DNA of 64,000 nucleotides from Elusimicrobiaceae bacterium (GTDB lineage Bacteria; Elusimicrobiota; Elusimicrobia; Elusimicrobiales; Elusimicrobiaceae): positions 56,559 through 120,558 of the forward strand of contig JAFZUQ010000002.1 in assembly GCA_017618215.1 (NCBI GenBank). The letters are read 5' to 3'. This document shows, piece after piece, positions 61,625 through 64,000 of the stretch. Numbering within the stretch: the stretch's first letter is position 1; each line of letters starts with the position of its first letter. The position numbers and the translations under genes were made by a program. The notes under the pieces were generated by a model. The model ran no database searches. It had not been told where the DNA came from and was given only the letters and a program-made list of their open reading frames with translations.

Positions 61625-62623
61625 ATGTATAAAATTATTATTCAAATTTTGGCGGCTTTTATTCCAAATGAGGCAAAACGTGCACGATTTAGAGATAAAT
61701 ACTTGAATAAAAAAGTTGGTTCTAAAAAATTTATCTTTTCAAAAGAAACAAAACTAACTAGGTTAGCTAATCTAGAAAATAAAATTTCTGTCATTTCATA
61801 TTTTATGGAAAAATGTCCGAAAGCAACCGGCTTTTTGAGAGCTGTTCAATTGATAAACTTAGATATTTTATGTGAAATAGACAGAATCTGCCGCAAGCAC
61901 CATTTATCATACTGGTTGGATTGGGGAACATTATTGGGGGCACTTAGGCATAAAGGGTTTATCCCCTGGGATGATGACTTGGATATCAGTATGCCTGCCG
62001 GTGATTTTGAAAAGTTCAAAAAAATTGCATTAACTGAGTTTGATTCAAATTTCCAATTAAAACAAATTCCTGCCAATATCGGTAAAATTGTACACAAAGA
62101 TTTTTCTCCAGAAACAGAAAAAGAATGGTTAGATTTCATTAATTGGAATAAAAATCAAAAACACTTATTTTTCGCAACCGATATCTTTATTTATCATTTT
62201 TTGAAAGAAGAAATTCCCAGCGATATAGCCAAAGAAAAATTAAGCGAAATTATGTACGAGAAGGCAGCTGCCTATAAATGTACCGAATATTCCTTTAAAG
62301 GCTGGGAAAAAGTAGATAAAATTGTTCAAAAACAAAATGTTATTGCTTCAAAAACACAAACCGATAAACTATTTTTGGGGGCAGAATGTTTTACGCCTAA
62401 TAAAGAAGGAAGAATCTTTAAAAAAGATGAGATCTTCCCTTTACGTGAAATCGAATTTGAAGGTAAAAAGTTTTTTGCCCCTAATAAAACGGAACTTTTA
62501 TTATTTAGGAATTTTGGAAATTTTTATAAATATGAAATTACTCATTCCCATCTAGATTTCAATCTCTTAACGGAAGTAAATGTAGAAAATTTACTAAAAA
62601 GATTGCATGAAGAGAGAAAATAA
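61625..62623 (+). CDS. LicD-family phosphotransferase
   Basis: About 332 aa. YWLDWGTLLGALRHKG and IPWDDDLDISMP are the core of the LicD/fukutin nucleotidyltransferase-like family, which moves phosphocholine or a phospho-alditol from a CDP carrier to a glycan. The ATG at 61625 is preferred: AAGGA ends nine bases before it. The first 90 residues are basic and helical. Together with the cytidylyltransferase that follows (1 bp apart), it should add a phospho-group to the polysaccharide. Confidence 0.9.
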   Translation: MYKIIIQILAAFIPNEAKRARFRDKYLNKKVGSKKFIFSKETKLTRLANLENKISVISYFMEKCPKATGFLRAVQLINLDILCEIDRICRKHHLSYWLDWGTLLGALRHKGFIPWDDDLDISMPAGDFEKFKKIALTEFDSNFQLKQIPANIGKIVHKDFSPETEKEWLDFINWNKNQKHLFFATDIFIYHFLKEEIPSDIAKEKLSEIMYEKAAAYKCTEYSFKGWEKVDKIVQKQNVIASKTQTDKLFLGAECFTPNKEGRIFKKDEIFPLREIEFEGKKFFAPNKTELLLFRNFGNFYKYEITHSHLDFNLLTEVNVENLLKRLHEERK

Positions 62624-62624
62624 T

Positions 62625-63341
62625 ATGAAAACAATTGCAATCATCTTGGCCGGAGGTTTTGGAAGCCGCGTTGAGCAAAAAATTCCAAAACAATTTATAA
62701 AAATTGATAAAAAAATGCTATTGGAATATACGTTAGATGCTTTCCAACAGAATAAATTAATAGATAAAATAATTTTAGTTATTAATCCCTCGGAACATAT
62801 TTCCTTAGATATAATCCGCAAACAATATTCAAAAGTTTACCAGATTGTTATCGGAGGAAAAACTCGAGGATTCAGTATTATCAATGCATCAAATGCAATA
62901 ACCGAAAAAGATGCCTTTATTGTAATACATGATGCATGCCGCCCTTTTATTGCTGAGAGCGTTATTCGACAAGGACTCCAATTATTGAAACAAAAAGAAT
63001 TGGTTAAAACAGTTTTTAATCCTCAGAATGATATTTTGCTAAAGGAAAACGAGGTATTAAATCGTAATGAATACATGATTTTATCTTCCCCCGATTTTAT
63101 CCATTTATCACTTTTAAAACAGCTTGTTTCATATGCTTTATATGGGTTTTCTTGTGTTTTTACCGCTGCATTACAATACAATCCTGATATAGATTTCGAA
63201 TATATTCTATCAAATAGGAAGAATATTAAAGTTACTTTTTCTGAAGATTTAGCCCTAGCCGCATTATACTTAAAAGAAAATGAGATACAAAAAGAACATC
63301 GCGAAAACCCTAAACCGCTTGTAAGCACTTTCAAGGAATAA
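62625..63341 (+). CDS. IspD/TarI-like cytidylyltransferase
   Basis: About 238 aa. AIILAGGFGSRVEQKIPKQFI is the CTP-binding loop (G-G-x-G-x-R...PKQ), GGKTRGFSIINA and VIHDACRPFI follow, as in IspD and TarI/Bcs1. IspD makes CDP-methylerythritol for isoprenoids; TarI makes CDP-ribitol. Its position one base after licD favours a CDP-alditol for polysaccharide decoration, but I see no reductase partner and cannot exclude isoprenoid synthesis. GAGAG precedes the ATG. Last gene of the operon. Confidence 0.85.
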   Translation: MKTIAIILAGGFGSRVEQKIPKQFIKIDKKMLLEYTLDAFQQNKLIDKIILVINPSEHISLDIIRKQYSKVYQIVIGGKTRGFSIINASNAITEKDAFIVIHDACRPFIAESVIRQGLQLLKQKELVKTVFNPQNDILLKENEVLNRNEYMILSSPDFIHLSLLKQLVSYALYGFSCVFTAALQYNPDIDFEYILSNRKNIKVTFSEDLALAALYLKENEIQKEHRENPKPLVSTFKE

Positions 63342-63393
63342 GCACTCTATAAATGCAAAAACGAAGTATTAGACAATAAAAAAAGGGTAGCAA

Positions 63394-63519
63394 TGAGACT
63401 GACATCGATCTACTCTGACAACACCGAATTGGGTGTTACTACCATCAACCCTGGTAAGCTTAACTGCCGTGTTCGGAATGGGAACGGGTGTGGCCTTACC
63501 GGAATAAACATCAGTCTCA
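63394..63519 (-). rRNA. rrf: 5S ribosomal RNA
   Basis: The minus strand contains the conserved core CCCGTTCCCATTCCGAACA, AGTTAAGCTTACCAGGG and GATGGTAGTA, and ends in AGAGTAGATC. The ends TGAGACTGA/TCAGTCTCA pair as helix I, and an outer GGGTAG/CTACCC extends the pairing as a processing stem. The exact ends may lie a few bases inside. Confidence 0.93.
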
Positions 63520-63678
63520 TTCCTACCCCTTTATTTAGTTACCTTCCATTAACATTTCCGGTAACAGGGAGAACTAACCCCACTTTGGTAAGAACGAAAA
63601 TTATTCGCTTTCGATTGAAAAACCAAGTTTTCTTTTAGAACACATCAACTGCGTTGATATATTCGGGATTAAAGAATA

Positions 63679-64000
63679 CGGCCAAGCCTCACGATCTATT
63701 AGTACAGGTTAACTGAACATATTACTATGCTTACATTTCCTGCCTATCAACCCGGTGGTCTTCCGGGGATCTTATGGGAAATAATTCCAGGGTAACCTTA
63801 TCTTGAGGCGGGTTTCGTGCTTATATGCTTTCAGCACTTATCCCTACCGAACACCGCTAATCAGCTATGCTCTTGACAGAACAACTGATATACAGGAGGT
63901 TCGTTCATCCAGGCCCTCTCGTACTATGGACAACTCCTCTCAAGTTACCTACGCACACAACAGATAGAGACCGTACTGTCTCACGACGTACTGAACCCAG
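63679..64000 (-). rRNA. rrl: 23S ribosomal RNA, 3' end (partial)
   Basis: The minus strand enters at CTGGGTTCAGTACGTCGTGA, the sarcin-ricin loop AGTACGAGAGG lies near 63927, and the gene ends after CTAATAGATCGTGAGGCTTG. These are conserved 23S segments. The rRNA reads leftward, 23S then 5S, convergent with the polysaccharide operon. Confidence 0.95.

Noticed and set aside
63393..63638. 81-aa frame over the 5S region
   Set aside because: It covers the 5S rRNA antisense; rRNA identity is clear.

Overview
The window is low-GC bacterial DNA. It has Shine-Dalgarno-led genes, many short exported proteins with lipoboxes or signal peptides, and a 23S-5S rRNA pair at the right edge. The secreted ankyrin-repeat proteins and the galactofuranose/LicD-type surface polysaccharide cluster suggest a host-associated anaerobe. 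I cannot name the phylum from the sequence; Elusimicrobiota is only a weak guess, and the partial 23S (63679-64000) would settle it.

Region 1 (1-33 kb) is accessory DNA. It starts with a partial PD-(D/E)XK nuclease gene and a restriction-modification set with two DNA methyltransferases and an HNH endonuclease (1-3508). An integrative element follows (about 3.9-15.07 kb), bounded by a tRNA-3'-end-like direct repeat. It carries a type I R-M operon (hsdM, two small genes, hsdS, a HEPN-like gene, hsdR), a tyrosine integrase and an SRA-like/HNH endonuclease. A second block (15.3-27.4 kb) holds a tight operon of double-AAA+ ATPase, T4-Pnkp-like 3'-phosphatase, PD-(D/E)XK nuclease and beta-CASP metallo-nuclease. 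It also has an agmatine-deiminase-like enzyme, a WYL regulator with a coupled unknown gene, a GmrSD-like DUF262/HNH protein, a DUF2779 nuclease and a TPR gene. A third block (27.6-32.7 kb) is a four-gene operon of exported proteins, two of them ankyrin paralogues.

Two non-coding signals tie this region together. (a) A tripartite repeat occurs four times (4.06, 15.2, 27.5, 33.3 kb) in one orientation with exactly conserved geometry: 13-bp half-site, 45 bp, inverted half-site, 12 bp, third half-site. It separates the blocks. (b) A 14-bp palindrome of form GACA-N6-TGTC lies exactly 12 bp upstream of a TACAAT-like -10 box at four leftward promoters (15.7, 20.2, 21.55, 27.4 kb). One of these faces a roughly 390-nt unit with no convincing gene that ends in a terminator, a candidate non-coding RNA.

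Region 2 (33-54 kb) is mostly housekeeping and envelope functions: HXXEE membrane protein, HxlR regulator with a divergent NAD(P)-binding protein, DUF362 lipoprotein, flavoproteins, aquaporin, cysteine biosynthesis (cysK facing cysE), CstA-like permease, VanX-type dipeptidase, rRNA m5C methyltransferase and a CDF cation exporter. A giant exported protein of about 28 ankyrin repeats (43.2-46.2 kb) also lies here. Near-identical hairpin terminators recur through this part.

Region 3 (54.3-63.3 kb) is one rightward surface-polysaccharide operon: GT8, DUF4422, UDP-galactopyranose mutase, three GT2 enzymes, GalE, LicD and an IspD/TarI-like cytidylyltransferase. GalE and Glf would supply UDP-galactofuranose; LicD and the cytidylyltransferase suggest a phospho-substituent. 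It runs toward the convergent rRNA genes.
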